A stretch of DNA of 64,000 nucleotides from Edaphobacter flagellatus (GTDB lineage Bacteria; Acidobacteriota; Terriglobia; Terriglobales; Acidobacteriaceae): the NCBI RefSeq assembly GCF_025264665.1, contig NZ_CP073697.1, positions 248,001 to 312,000 of the forward strand, read 5' to 3'. Shown here piece after piece: positions 43,198 through 50,868 of this stretch (position 1 is the first letter of the stretch; every line of letters starts with the position of its first letter). The notes beneath the pieces were generated by a model that was not told where the DNA came from, did no database searches, and saw only the letters and a list, made by a program, of their open reading frames with translations. The position numbers and the translations under genes are program-made.

Positions 43198-44127
43198 TTG
43201 AAAAGGCTTATTGCAATAGGCCCTACTCTCGCTGCGTACCTGGCCTCACAAACGCTCCGCCCTCACAAAGCATTCACTGCACTTGCCTGCGTTCTCTGCC
43301 TGGGCGTATCGGGCAGAGCGCAATCAGCTCTCGATCCGCTGACCACGATCCCTGCCCGCTCCTGGGCTGTCGAAGCTTCCAAAAATGAGCTGACCGCTCT
43401 TCATCATCCCAATTCCTATCTCCGCTATCGCATGCATATCATCGATGCAAAAGGCGACCGTGTTCGTGACATCATCGAAAGCCGCGACGGTACTGTGGCT
43501 CGCCTGATCTATACCGATGGCAAGCCGCTAACCCAGGAGCAGGACAATGCCGAGCGCCAACGCCTAACCGACATGCTCGCCAATCCTGAAGCCTTTGCTA
43601 AACACGCCAAAGGCGATCAATCCGGGAAGAAAATAGCCGACTCGCTCATTCAGATCATGCCAGATGCCATGATCTACACGTACGTTCCGGGGCAGCCACA
43701 GACCGGCAAAAACCCGGGCATCACCGAAGTCGTCATCGATTACGAGCCAAACCCTCAGTTTCATCCGCCTTCAACGACTGCCGAAGCACTTACCGGCCTC
43801 AAAGGACGAGCCTGGATCGATCCGAAGTCAAAGATGATTCTCCGTATGGAAGGAAATATCTTCCGCGCCGTCAATCTGGGCTGGGGGATGCTCGCCCATA
43901 TCTACCCAGGAGGCAAGCTTATCTTCGAGCAGGCAGATGCCGGAAACGGCCGATGGATCTATACGCATTTTCAGCAACGCATCAGTGTTCGCGCGCTTAT
44001 GGTGAAATCCATCAACATCAACACCGACGTTGACGCCAATGGATTCCAGACTGTTCCAGCGATGAGCTATCAGGACGCGATACACCTGCTCTTGAGTACA
44101 CCGCTTCCAGCCAAGTCACCCTTCTAG
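43198..44127 (+). CDS. Exported DUF1571-family protein
   Basis: A 309-aa protein starting at TTG 43198, with GAGGAAGA just before it. The N-terminal signal peptide (HKAFTALACVLCLGVSGRAQS) follows a ~24-residue lead. The mature part has YRMHIIDAKGDRVRDIIESRDGTVARLIYTDGKPLT and GRAWIDPKSKMILRMEGNIFR, reminiscent of DUF1571 and outer-membrane lipoprotein-sorting-like folds. The function is unknown. Its stop shares CTAG with the stop of the convergent racemase gene. The start-codon choice is uncertain. Confidence 0.7.
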   Translation: MKRLIAIGPTLAAYLASQTLRPHKAFTALACVLCLGVSGRAQSALDPLTTIPARSWAVEASKNELTALHHPNSYLRYRMHIIDAKGDRVRDIIESRDGTVARLIYTDGKPLTQEQDNAERQRLTDMLANPEAFAKHAKGDQSGKKIADSLIQIMPDAMIYTYVPGQPQTGKNPGITEVVIDYEPNPQFHPPSTTAEALTGLKGRAWIDPKSKMILRMEGNIFRAVNLGWGMLAHIYPGGKLIFEQADAGNGRWIYTHFQQRISVRALMVKSININTDVDANGFQTVPAMSYQDAIHLLLSTPLPAKSPF

Positions 44128-45254
44128 GCAGTAACCCGTGCCTTGGCGCGCAACGTCTGCTGCCGCACAGTCAGTTTCTCAATGCGCTTCGGAAGAACCT
44201 TGTATCCCGACCCCGCGCTGGTAGGAACCTGTATCTCGCCCTTCTTGCTTACCGTAACTTCAGGTTCAATGATGTCCTCTTCCCAGTAACGAGCAGACGC
44301 CGAAACATCGCCCGGGAGCTGGAAATTCGGCAACGAAGAGAGCGCAATATTGTGTGCCCGGCCAATGCCTGTCTCCAGCATGCCGCCACACCACACAGGA
44401 ATGGCACGCTCTTCCGCGACATTGTGCACGGCGATCGCTTCACTGAAGCCGCCTACACGACCAACCTTGATGTTGATGATCTTGCAAGACTCCATATCAA
44501 TCGCAGCCAGCGCATCTCGCCGGTTGCGGATCGACTCATCCAGGCAGATTGCCGTCTCAATCCGCTTTTGCAGCATCGAGTGGAAATAGAAATCGTCATA
44601 CCAAAGCGGTTGCTCGATCATCAGCAGTTTAAACTCATCCCACGTTGCAATGTGGTCAAAGTCTTTCATCCGGTAGACCGAATTCGCATCGCAGCTCAAC
44701 AGGATCGAAGGCCAGCGCTTCCGTACCATCTCAAAAATTGAGCTATCCCAGTCCGGTTTGCATTTCAGCTTAATGCGTTGATACCCGGCCTCTAACTCAA
44801 GAGCAATCTTATCCATCAACTGCTCCGGCGTCGGCTGAATTCCAATCGAAACACCGCATGGAATCACCTTTCGCGTCCCGCCCAGGAGCTTCGATAGCGA
44901 AATGTTCTTCATCTGCGACTCCAGGTCCCAGACAGCGTTCTCAAGAGCAGCTTTGGCCATCCTATGGCCCCGTACCTGCTTCAATATCCCGGGAACGCCC
45001 CCACCACCTTCAATTCCTGTCTCTAGCAGCCTCGGAATCAACTCCGTTTCCGAGATAATCCATGCTGTGTCGATCATCTCGTCGCTAAAGTAGGGATGCT
45101 CACCTGCAACACATTCGCCCCACGCCGTCAGCCCATCCGCCTCAATCTCTAATAGCAGAATTCTGCGGCCCGTCGTCAGGCCAAAGCTGGTCTCAAACGG
45201 ATAGGCCAGCGGCATATTAATCTCACGCATGTGAATGGCATCGATATGAATCAT
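44124..45254 (-). CDS. N-succinyl/N-acylamino acid racemase or o-succinylbenzoate synthase (enolase superfamily)
   Basis: A 376-aa muconate-lactonizing-subgroup enzyme with a capping domain and TIM-barrel. The catalytic KxK motif lies in QRIKLKCKPDWD, metal ligands in SCDANSVY, IEQPL and CLDESI, and the second base Lys in INIKVGRVGG. MenC and N-succinylamino acid racemase have the same fold and cannot be split by sequence alone. The upstream gene (52-base gap) encodes a GNAT enzyme of the type paired with N-succinylamino acid racemase in Geobacillus, and there is no other men gene here. The racemase role is therefore favoured. Confidence 0.82.
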   Translation of the reverse strand: MIHIDAIHMREINMPLAYPFETSFGLTTGRRILLLEIEADGLTAWGECVAGEHPYFSDEMIDTAWIISETELIPRLLETGIEGGGGVPGILKQVRGHRMAKAALENAVWDLESQMKNISLSKLLGGTRKVIPCGVSIGIQPTPEQLMDKIALELEAGYQRIKLKCKPDWDSSIFEMVRKRWPSILLSCDANSVYRMKDFDHIATWDEFKLLMIEQPLWYDDFYFHSMLQKRIETAICLDESIRNRRDALAAIDMESCKIINIKVGRVGGFSEAIAVHNVAEERAIPVWCGGMLETGIGRAHNIALSSLPNFQLPGDVSASARYWEEDIIEPEVTVSKKGEIQVPTSAGSGYKVLPKRIEKLTVRQQTLRAKARVTA

Positions 45255-45305
45255 CTCTAAATCCCGTCTCTCCGAAACGTGTCGTTCCTTGTAATGGCAC
45301 GCTTA

Positions 45306-46118
45306 CTACTTCATGTAGAAGGGCCGTGTCTCTTCTTTTTTGTCATCCCAGGGACCGAGGAGAAAGCTCCCATTTCCTTCAGCGTCCCGCTCATAACCAA
45401 TAGCAACCAAACCGCGGCTGAATGCCGACTCTAACGACGCGCGATTGTTCAACTGCACCTGCTGTGCCTTGGATCTCTGTTCGGGGTCCTGCTTCCACTG
45501 GTAGATGGTATACGGGACGATAATACGTTCGACGACTGGCTCAACCGGCTGGGCATCGCCCCGCAACCGCTCCACAACACGGGGCGACTTCAGCCACCAT
45601 TCCGCGTATAGCCTATCGGTCGGAAGCCCCCCCTGCAAGGGCGACGACGACGCCCCATAGAAGTCAGCTTTATACCGACGTGAGATCGCTCCCAGGCGTG
45701 CAATGTTCAGATGAGCGTTCTTAATCTCCAGCGGGTCGTAAGTCCACTCCATCAGGTCGAAGCCTCTGGCAATCGCATCGTCACGCTGGGCCAGCTTCAA
45801 TCGGCGGCCCAGTCCCGCATTGCGGTACTCCGGCAGCACAGCCAGCATGTGCGAGTGCAGATAGGGATAGCCGTTCCGATACCCTGGCAGCGCCATTGCA
45901 AATCCAATGATCGTCTCGCCATCGAACGCCCCCAAAACCTGGCCGCCGATCCGTTGCGCCACCAGAAAGACACGTCGCGGAATCAGGTCGCCATCGCTAT
46001 AACCCCAGACCTCGAGCTGCAGCTCAACGCAGCGCTCAAACTGTTCCATCGTCGTCAACGACTCAATGCGGATCTTGTCTCCCGGCTTCGCGCCAGGCTC
46101 TTGTTTTGCCGAGCTCAT
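45306..46118 (-). CDS. GNAT acyltransferase (COG3375-like), candidate D-amino acid N-succinyltransferase
   Basis: A 270-aa protein. The GNAT core is LQLEVWGYSDGDLIPRRVFLVAQRIGGQVLGAF, HMLAVLPEYRNAGLGRRLKLAQRDDAIARGFDLMEWTYDP (acetyl/succinyl-CoA pyrophosphate loop RNAGLG), and NIARLGAISRRYK. A C-terminal extension follows. Proteins of this type are often next to N-acylamino acid racemases and have been shown in Geobacillus to succinylate D-amino acids. It is 10 bases after mazG on the same strand and precedes the racemase gene. Confidence 0.8.
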   Translation of the reverse strand: MSSAKQEPGAKPGDKIRIESLTTMEQFERCVELQLEVWGYSDGDLIPRRVFLVAQRIGGQVLGAFDGETIIGFAMALPGYRNGYPYLHSHMLAVLPEYRNAGLGRRLKLAQRDDAIARGFDLMEWTYDPLEIKNAHLNIARLGAISRRYKADFYGASSSPLQGGLPTDRLYAEWWLKSPRVVERLRGDAQPVEPVVERIIVPYTIYQWKQDPEQRSKAQQVQLNNRASLESAFSRGLVAIGYERDAEGNGSFLLGPWDDKKEETRPFYMK

Positions 46119-46128
46119 CTCCTGTGTC

Positions 46129-46947
46129 CTAGTCTCCCGTTATATCGTTCGTCTGCGTCTTGGCACGACGCCATAACTCTTCCAGCTCAGCAGGAGTGCG
46201 CGTCTTCAATTCGTCCTGGCCTCCTGCTTCCCTCTCCATCGCCTCAAACCGGCGGCGGAACTTTGCATTTGTTGCCCGCAAGGCTGACTCAGGATCGATC
46301 TTCAGATGCCTCGCCAGATTGGCCATTGTGAACAGCAGATCGCCGAATTCACCCTCAACCGCCGTTTTACCCGTATCCGGCTTCCTGAGCTCATCCTGCA
46401 ACTCGCCAACTTCCTCGTTCAACTTGTCGAACAGCCCTGCCGCATCCGGCCAGTCAAAGCCTACCTTCGCTGCGCGCGACCCCAGCTTACCGGCCTCCTG
46501 CATCGCCGGCATCGAACGCGGAATATCGTCCAGCAGCGACACCGTCCCCGCGTCCTTTTTCTCTTCCCGCTTAATCTCTTCCCAATTTTTCAAAACCGCA
46601 TCCGCATCTTCGGCCCGTACATCGGCAAATACATGCGGATGCCTCCGGATCAGCTTTGCATTCAGGTTGGCGGCAACATCCTCTATCGTGAAGTAGCCGG
46701 CCTCCGACGCCATCTGCGCGTAGAAAAGGACCTGCAGCAGCAGGTCGCCCAGCTCGTCCTTCAGCTCCGGCCAGGCCCGCCGTTCAATCGCGTCGAAGAC
46801 CTCGTAGGTCTCCTCCAGTGTGTACTTCTTGATCGTATCGAAGGTCTGCTCGCGGTCCCACGGACAGCCATCCGGCCCCCGCAGCCGCGCCATGATGGCA
46901 ACAGCCTCAGCCATCGGATCTTTCCCCTGTCCCTCGTATGGCGGCAT
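46129..46947 (-). CDS. mazG: Nucleoside triphosphate pyrophosphohydrolase MazG
   Basis: A 272-aa two-domain MazG that cleans up non-canonical NTPs. The N-terminal domain has GCPWDREQTFDTIKKYTLEETYEVFDAIE and ELKDELGDLLLQVLFYAQMA, giving the EExxE...ExxD metal motifs. The C-terminal repeat has EVGELQDELRKP and EGEFGDLLFTMANLARHL. Length and order match E. coli-type MazG. It heads the mazG-GNAT-racemase transcript and is divergent from the small DUF3311 gene. Confidence 0.93.
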   Translation of the reverse strand: MPPYEGQGKDPMAEAVAIMARLRGPDGCPWDREQTFDTIKKYTLEETYEVFDAIERRAWPELKDELGDLLLQVLFYAQMASEAGYFTIEDVAANLNAKLIRRHPHVFADVRAEDADAVLKNWEEIKREEKKDAGTVSLLDDIPRSMPAMQEAGKLGSRAAKVGFDWPDAAGLFDKLNEEVGELQDELRKPDTGKTAVEGEFGDLLFTMANLARHLKIDPESALRATNAKFRRRFEAMEREAGGQDELKTRTPAELEELWRRAKTQTNDITGD

Positions 46948-47015
46948 CTCTCCCTACTTTACCCGATGTGTTACCGTCTCCCACCACAGCGCAAATTGAA
47001 GTATCCTGTGCCTGC

Positions 47016-47237
47016 ATGAGTTCGCGCGATAACAGACCAGAGACAAATAGCAAAACGGGCTGGAAGCTCCTTCTCGTCCTCCCCTACATCGGTCTCTGCT
47101 TTCCCAGCATCTATGCGCGTGAAACACCAACGCTATTCGGATTCCCGTTCTTCTACTGGTACCAGTTTCTCTGGGTCATCCTCACATCCCTCCTTCTCGG
47201 CCTCGTTTATCTCAAGCTCAAAGACCGCGAAGACTAG
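47016..47237 (+). CDS. Small DUF3311 membrane protein
   Basis: A 73-aa protein starting at ATG 47016 with two hydrophobic helices (GWKLLLVLPYIGLCFPSIYA and YWYQFLWVILTSLLLGLVYL) and the FGFPFFYWYQFLW stretch typical of DUF3311. In other bacteria DUF3311 proteins accompany SSS-family solute symporters as small partner subunits; no symporter is next to it here. The open frame extends 26 codons upstream into the mazG start region and was not used. The gap to the next gene is 23 bases. Confidence 0.78.
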   Translation: MSSRDNRPETNSKTGWKLLLVLPYIGLCFPSIYARETPTLFGFPFFYWYQFLWVILTSLLLGLVYLKLKDRED

Positions 47238-47260
47238 TCGAAGCAATTAGCATTCGGTAT

Positions 47261-48409
47261 GTGAACTACCGTTTTTCGTCACGAACAGCCTGGGACCTGG
47301 GTGAGAGCGATCTGGCCCGAGCCATTCGTCTTGCGCGCGGTGCCGGACAGACTCTCATCGACCTCACCGTCTCCAACCCCACGACCTGTGGCTTCCACTA
47401 CGACGCCGAATCTATCCTTGCTCCCCTCTCCGACCCTCGTGCGCTCACTTACGATCCCGATCCACGCGGCCTGCTCTCAGCTCGCGAGGCCGTAGCCGCT
47501 TATTACGGTGATCATCGAGCCGCCGTCTCCCCTGACGCCATCACTCTGACCACCAGCACCAGCGAAGGCTACGGTTACCTCTTCCGTCTGCTCTGCGACG
47601 CGGGCGATGAGATTCTCGTCCCCCAACCTAGCTACCCACTCTTCGACTACCTGGCCGACCTCGAAGACGTCCGCCTCCGCCCCTACCCGCTCTTCTACGA
47701 CTACGGCTGGTGGATCGACTTCGACCAGCTCGAGCGACGCATCGGCCCCCGTACCCGTGCCATCCTCCTCGTCCACCCCAACAACCCAACCGGACACGCC
47801 ACCAGTCACACCGAACGTCTCAGGCTAGAGGAGATCTGCGGCCGGCACGGGCTCGCCCTGATCGTCGACGAGGTCTTCCTCGACTACCCCCATACCGCAG
47901 AGAAGCTGCCGAGCTTCGCCGTTGGACCTCACCCGGCACTGACCTTCGTCCTCAGCGGCATGAGCAAGATCGCCGGTCTGCCGCAGATGAAGGTTGGATG
48001 GATCGCAGCCTTTGGTCCTGAAGTCCCCCTACGGCAAGCATTGGCTCGGCTGGAGATCGTCGCCGACACTTTCCTCTCCATGAATACCCCCGCACAGGTA
48101 GCACTCCCGCATTGGCTTCAAGGCCGCCTCGGCATTCAAGATCAAATACTTGAAAGAATATCTTCAAACACAAGAAAAATAATGGATTGCAATCTCGACT
48201 TACTCAAGGTGGATGCAGGCTGGAGCGCCATCGTTCGCCTTCCCAGACTCGGGATGGATGCAGAAAGCATCCTGTCAGCGGAGCACGTCATCACGCACCC
48301 CGGGGCCTTCTACGGAATAGCGGAGAGAGGGCGGATCATCGTCAGCCTCATTACTCCTGAAGACGAGTTTTCCACAGGAATCGAGCGCATTGCCAAAGTC
48401 TCAAATTAG
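47261..48409 (+). CDS. PLP-dependent aminotransferase, class I/II
   Basis: A 382-aa enzyme starting at GTG 47261 (the upstream ATG is followed directly by a stop). Fold type I motifs are visible: VSNPTTCGFHYD at the N-terminus, TSTSEGYGYLFRLLCDAGDEILVPQPSYPLFDYLADL, LVHPNNPTGHAT, LIVDEVFLDYPHT, and the PLP-lysine region SGMSKIAGLPQMKVGW. The substrate may be alanine, aspartate or aromatic amino acids and is not resolved. The last ~90 codons (from about 48130) switch to much more A/T-rich codons, leading into an A/T-rich intergenic spacer. Confidence 0.85.
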   Translation: MNYRFSSRTAWDLGESDLARAIRLARGAGQTLIDLTVSNPTTCGFHYDAESILAPLSDPRALTYDPDPRGLLSAREAVAAYYGDHRAAVSPDAITLTTSTSEGYGYLFRLLCDAGDEILVPQPSYPLFDYLADLEDVRLRPYPLFYDYGWWIDFDQLERRIGPRTRAILLVHPNNPTGHATSHTERLRLEEICGRHGLALIVDEVFLDYPHTAEKLPSFAVGPHPALTFVLSGMSKIAGLPQMKVGWIAAFGPEVPLRQALARLEIVADTFLSMNTPAQVALPHWLQGRLGIQDQILERISSNTRKIMDCNLDLLKVDAGWSAIVRLPRLGMDAESILSAEHVITHPGAFYGIAERGRIIVSLITPEDEFSTGIERIAKVSN

Positions 48410-48439
48410 TGGGGTTATTCTTTCTGGTTCACATCAAGT

Positions 48440-48460
48440 ATTAGATTTATAAAATCTAAT
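48440..48460. terminator. A/T-rich perfect inverted repeat after the aminotransferase gene
   Basis: ATTAGATTT (48440-48448) and AAATCTAAT (48452-48460) form a perfect 9-bp stem with a 3-base loop. It lies between convergent genes in an A/T-rich spacer. It may act as a weak terminator, though no GC stem is present. Confidence 0.4.
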
Positions 48461-48482
48461 TATCTAATTGATTTATATGAAT

Positions 48483-49106
48483 TTATAAAAATGGATTCGA
48501 TTCTCTCTCTTCCCCGATTGTTGTACTGGGACCATGACCGGGAATCACTCTGACGTCGTCCGCGAGCACCAGCAGTCGGTCATGAATGGAGCTAAGGAGC
48601 TGTTTCGAGTCACCACCGGGCAGGTCCGTACGACCAACGGAACCGGCAAAGAGCGTGTCCCCCGAAAGCAGCAATTTTTCTTGAGGAAGATAGAGACAGC
48701 TGCTCCCCTGCGTATGTCCCGGCGTATGGAGTGCGACTCCCTGGATTCCGTCAACAGAAACCGTTTGAGCATCGGTCAGAGCAATGTCCGGGGGGAGCAC
48801 CTCTGGCGTCGCGATGCTCAGCCACGATGCCTGTACATCCATCATCTTCACGAGTGGAAGGTCGTTCTGGTTGTACAGAATCGGAGCGCCTGTACGTCGC
48901 TTCAGCTTCTGGGCTCCGGCAATGTGGTCGATATGGGCATGCGTAATAACAATCTGCTTCACCGTCAGGCCATGCCGTCCAAGCACCGCCATAATCGCAG
49001 GAATATCGTCTCCGGGATCGACAACAATCGCCTCACGCGACGTCTCGTCGCCCAGAATGGAGCAGTTGCACTGGAGCAGCCCGACAGGAAGAATCTCGTG
49101 GATCAT
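48483..49106 (-). CDS. MBL-fold hydrolase (glyoxalase II-like)
   Basis: A 207-aa metallo-beta-lactamase-fold protein. Metal-binding motifs are THAHIDHIAG (HxHxDH), LHTPGHTQGSSCLY, LLSGDTLFAGSVGRTDLPGGD and VIPGHGPSTTIG. The length and the start LPVGLLQCNCSIL match the YcbL-type hydroxyacylglutathione hydrolase-like group. Likely substrates are thioesters of glutathione or similar thiols. It follows secG on the same strand after a terminator. Confidence 0.88.
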   Translation of the reverse strand: MIHEILPVGLLQCNCSILGDETSREAIVVDPGDDIPAIMAVLGRHGLTVKQIVITHAHIDHIAGAQKLKRRTGAPILYNQNDLPLVKMMDVQASWLSIATPEVLPPDIALTDAQTVSVDGIQGVALHTPGHTQGSSCLYLPQEKLLLSGDTLFAGSVGRTDLPGGDSKQLLSSIHDRLLVLADDVRVIPGHGPSTTIGEERESNPFL

Positions 49107-49128
49107 GCTCTAAGAGTACAGGCAAATG

Positions 49129-49155
49129 AAGAGCGGACCCGAAGGCCCGCTCTTT
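49129..49155 (-). terminator. Rho-independent terminator of secG
   Basis: Read on the minus strand, GAGCGGGCC-TTCG-GGTCCGCTC forms a 9-bp stem (one G-U pair) with a UUCG tetraloop, followed by TTCATTT. It lies 20 bases past the secG stop. Confidence 0.8.
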
Positions 49156-49174
49156 GTAGATATCAGGGAGAAGC

Positions 49175-49471
49175 TTACTTTTTCGGCGTGCTCTGCTGCG
49201 TCGTCGTATGTCCCGAGAGAACCGAGGAGTTGTCCGAGGAGGCACGCGACAGCAGGATCGTCAAGCCAATCGAGGTCAGCATGAAGACGATCGCCGAGTA
49301 GGTTGTCAGGCGCGTCAACAGGTTAGCTGCTCCGCGCGGACCAAAGGCCGTCTGTGACCCCTGACCGCCAAAAGCTGCGGCCAGATCGGCCGACTTACCC
49401 TGCTGCAACAGTACGACGCCGACCAGGAACAGGGCGACCAGAACGTGAAAGATGACAAGAACAGTAATCAT
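49175..49471 (-). CDS. secG: Protein-export membrane protein SecG
   Basis: A 98-aa SecYEG accessory subunit. Two transmembrane helices are visible ([22 protein letters not shown] and [21 protein letters not shown]), separated by the typical Gly/Ala/Gln loop [26 protein letters not shown] hydrophilic Ser/Thr-rich tail follows. It lies just downstream of tRNA-Leu and ends before a UUCG-loop terminator. Confidence 0.95.
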   Translation of the reverse strand: MITVLVIFHVLVALFLVGVVLLQQGKSADLAAAFGGQGSQTAFGPRGAANLLTRLTTYSAIVFMLTSIGLTILLSRASSDNSSVLSGHTTTQQSTPKK

Positions 49472-49505
49472 CGGTGGAAAGAAAGCCTTCCGAAAAATGT
49501 TGGAT

Positions 49506-49590
49506 TGGTGCGGAGGAGGGGACTTGAACCCCTATGCCTTGCGGCGCAAGCACCTCAAGCTTGTGCGTCTGCCAATTTCGCCACCTCCGC
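49506..49590 (-). tRNA. tRNA-Leu, anticodon GAG
   Basis: An 85-base class II tRNA on the minus strand. The acceptor is GCGGAGG paired with CCTCCGC, with discriminator A and encoded CCA. The anticodon stem is CAAGC/GCTTG with loop TTGAGGT, giving anticodon GAG (Leu, CUC/CUU). It has a long variable arm and T-loop GGTTCAAGTCC. Confidence 0.97.
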
Positions 49591-49784
49591 GTTGGCTCTG
49601 CACTGCAGGCTGCCAGATAAAGCGGTGAGCAATCCGAAAATCAGTATAGCATCCCGCAGCCGTTATGCCGACCATCGAAACCTCTTTCTGTTGCAGCTCA
49701 AGATGCCTGCGCCCAAACAGTTACAACTGACGGTACACTGCTGCTTCAGCCACCTTCATCCTTACTTTAAGAAGAGGTCCGTTG

Positions 49785-50864
49785 ATGCGTGCCACGCTTA
49801 AGATTGCAGCCTTCTGTATAGGTATCGGTCTCATCGGAACATCGGTAATACAACCTGGAACCGTCACGGCTGCTCCCAGCCAGCACAAGTGGGCCATCGT
49901 TCTCCACGGCGGGGCCGGTGTCATCGAACGTAAATCGATGAACCCCGAGACCGACGCCTATCGTGCCGCTCTCAAGAAATCCGTTCAGGCCGCTGCCGAT
50001 GTCCTCGATAAAGGAGGCTCTTCCGTCGACGCCATCATCGCAGCCATCCGTCTGATGGAAGACGATCCCCTCTTCAACGCCGGCAAAGGAGCCGTCTTCA
50101 CCGCAGACGGCAAAAACGAGCTCGATGCTGCCATCATGGAAGGCTCCACCATGCGGGCGGGCGCCGTCGCTGGAGTCACGCGAACAAAGAACCCCATCAC
50201 GCTGGCTCGAGCTGTCATGGAAAAATCACCGCACGTCATGTTGATTGGCGCAGGTGCTGACCAGTTTGCCGCAAGCGTCGGACTCGAACAAGTTGATCCT
50301 GGCTACTTCTTCACCGAGCGTCGCTGGCAGTCGCTCATCCGCCAGCTCAAGAAAGAGAATGCTCCGCTGCCTCCCCGCCCCGCAGGTGCACCTCCTGCAC
50401 CCGCAGGAGGGCTGGCCGAAATTGAGCCTCCCGACGCTCACAAGTACGGCACCGTAGGTGTCGTTGCTCTCGATCGTAACGGCAACATCGCGGCCGGCAC
50501 ATCCACCGGAGGCACACAGGCCAAGCGCTGGGGACGCGTCGGCGACTCGCCCATCATCGGCGCGGGGACCTACGCCTCCAATCAATCCTGTGCCGTCTCA
50601 GCCACCGGCACCGGTGAATACTTCATCCGCCTCACCGTCGCGCGAACCATCTGCTCACTTGTTCAGTACAAGGGCATGAAGCTTGAAGATGCTGTCGATC
50701 AGGTCGTGCAGAAAGATCTACGCGCTATCCACGGAGACGGCGGCGTCATCGCTATTACGCCCGATGGACAACTGGCATGGAGCTTCAACACGCCCGGAAT
50801 GTACCGCGCTCGTCTGACCGAAGGCGGCGAGATCAGAATTGGAATCTACGGAGATGAGAACTAG
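49785..50864 (+). CDS. Exported isoaspartyl peptidase / L-asparaginase (Ntn hydrolase)
   Basis: A 359-aa plant-type asparaginase-family enzyme with a signal peptide (RATLKIAAFCIGIGLIGTSVIQPGTVTA), hence periplasmic. The precursor self-cleaves before the catalytic Thr in HKYGTVGVVALDRNGNIAAGTSTGG. N-terminal features are WAIVLHGGAGV and DDPLFNAGKGAVFT. A Pro/Ala-rich loop (PPRPAGAPPAPAGG) precedes the cleavage site. The ATG at 49785 follows GAAGAGG. The L,D-transpeptidase gene starts five bases after its stop, so the two likely share one mRNA. Confidence 0.92.
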   Translation: MRATLKIAAFCIGIGLIGTSVIQPGTVTAAPSQHKWAIVLHGGAGVIERKSMNPETDAYRAALKKSVQAAADVLDKGGSSVDAIIAAIRLMEDDPLFNAGKGAVFTADGKNELDAAIMEGSTMRAGAVAGVTRTKNPITLARAVMEKSPHVMLIGAGADQFAASVGLEQVDPGYFFTERRWQSLIRQLKKENAPLPPRPAGAPPAPAGGLAEIEPPDAHKYGTVGVVALDRNGNIAAGTSTGGTQAKRWGRVGDSPIIGAGTYASNQSCAVSATGTGEYFIRLTVARTICSLVQYKGMKLEDAVDQVVQKDLRAIHGDGGVIAITPDGQLAWSFNTPGMYRARLTEGGEIRIGIYGDEN

Positions 50865-50868
50865 TCTG

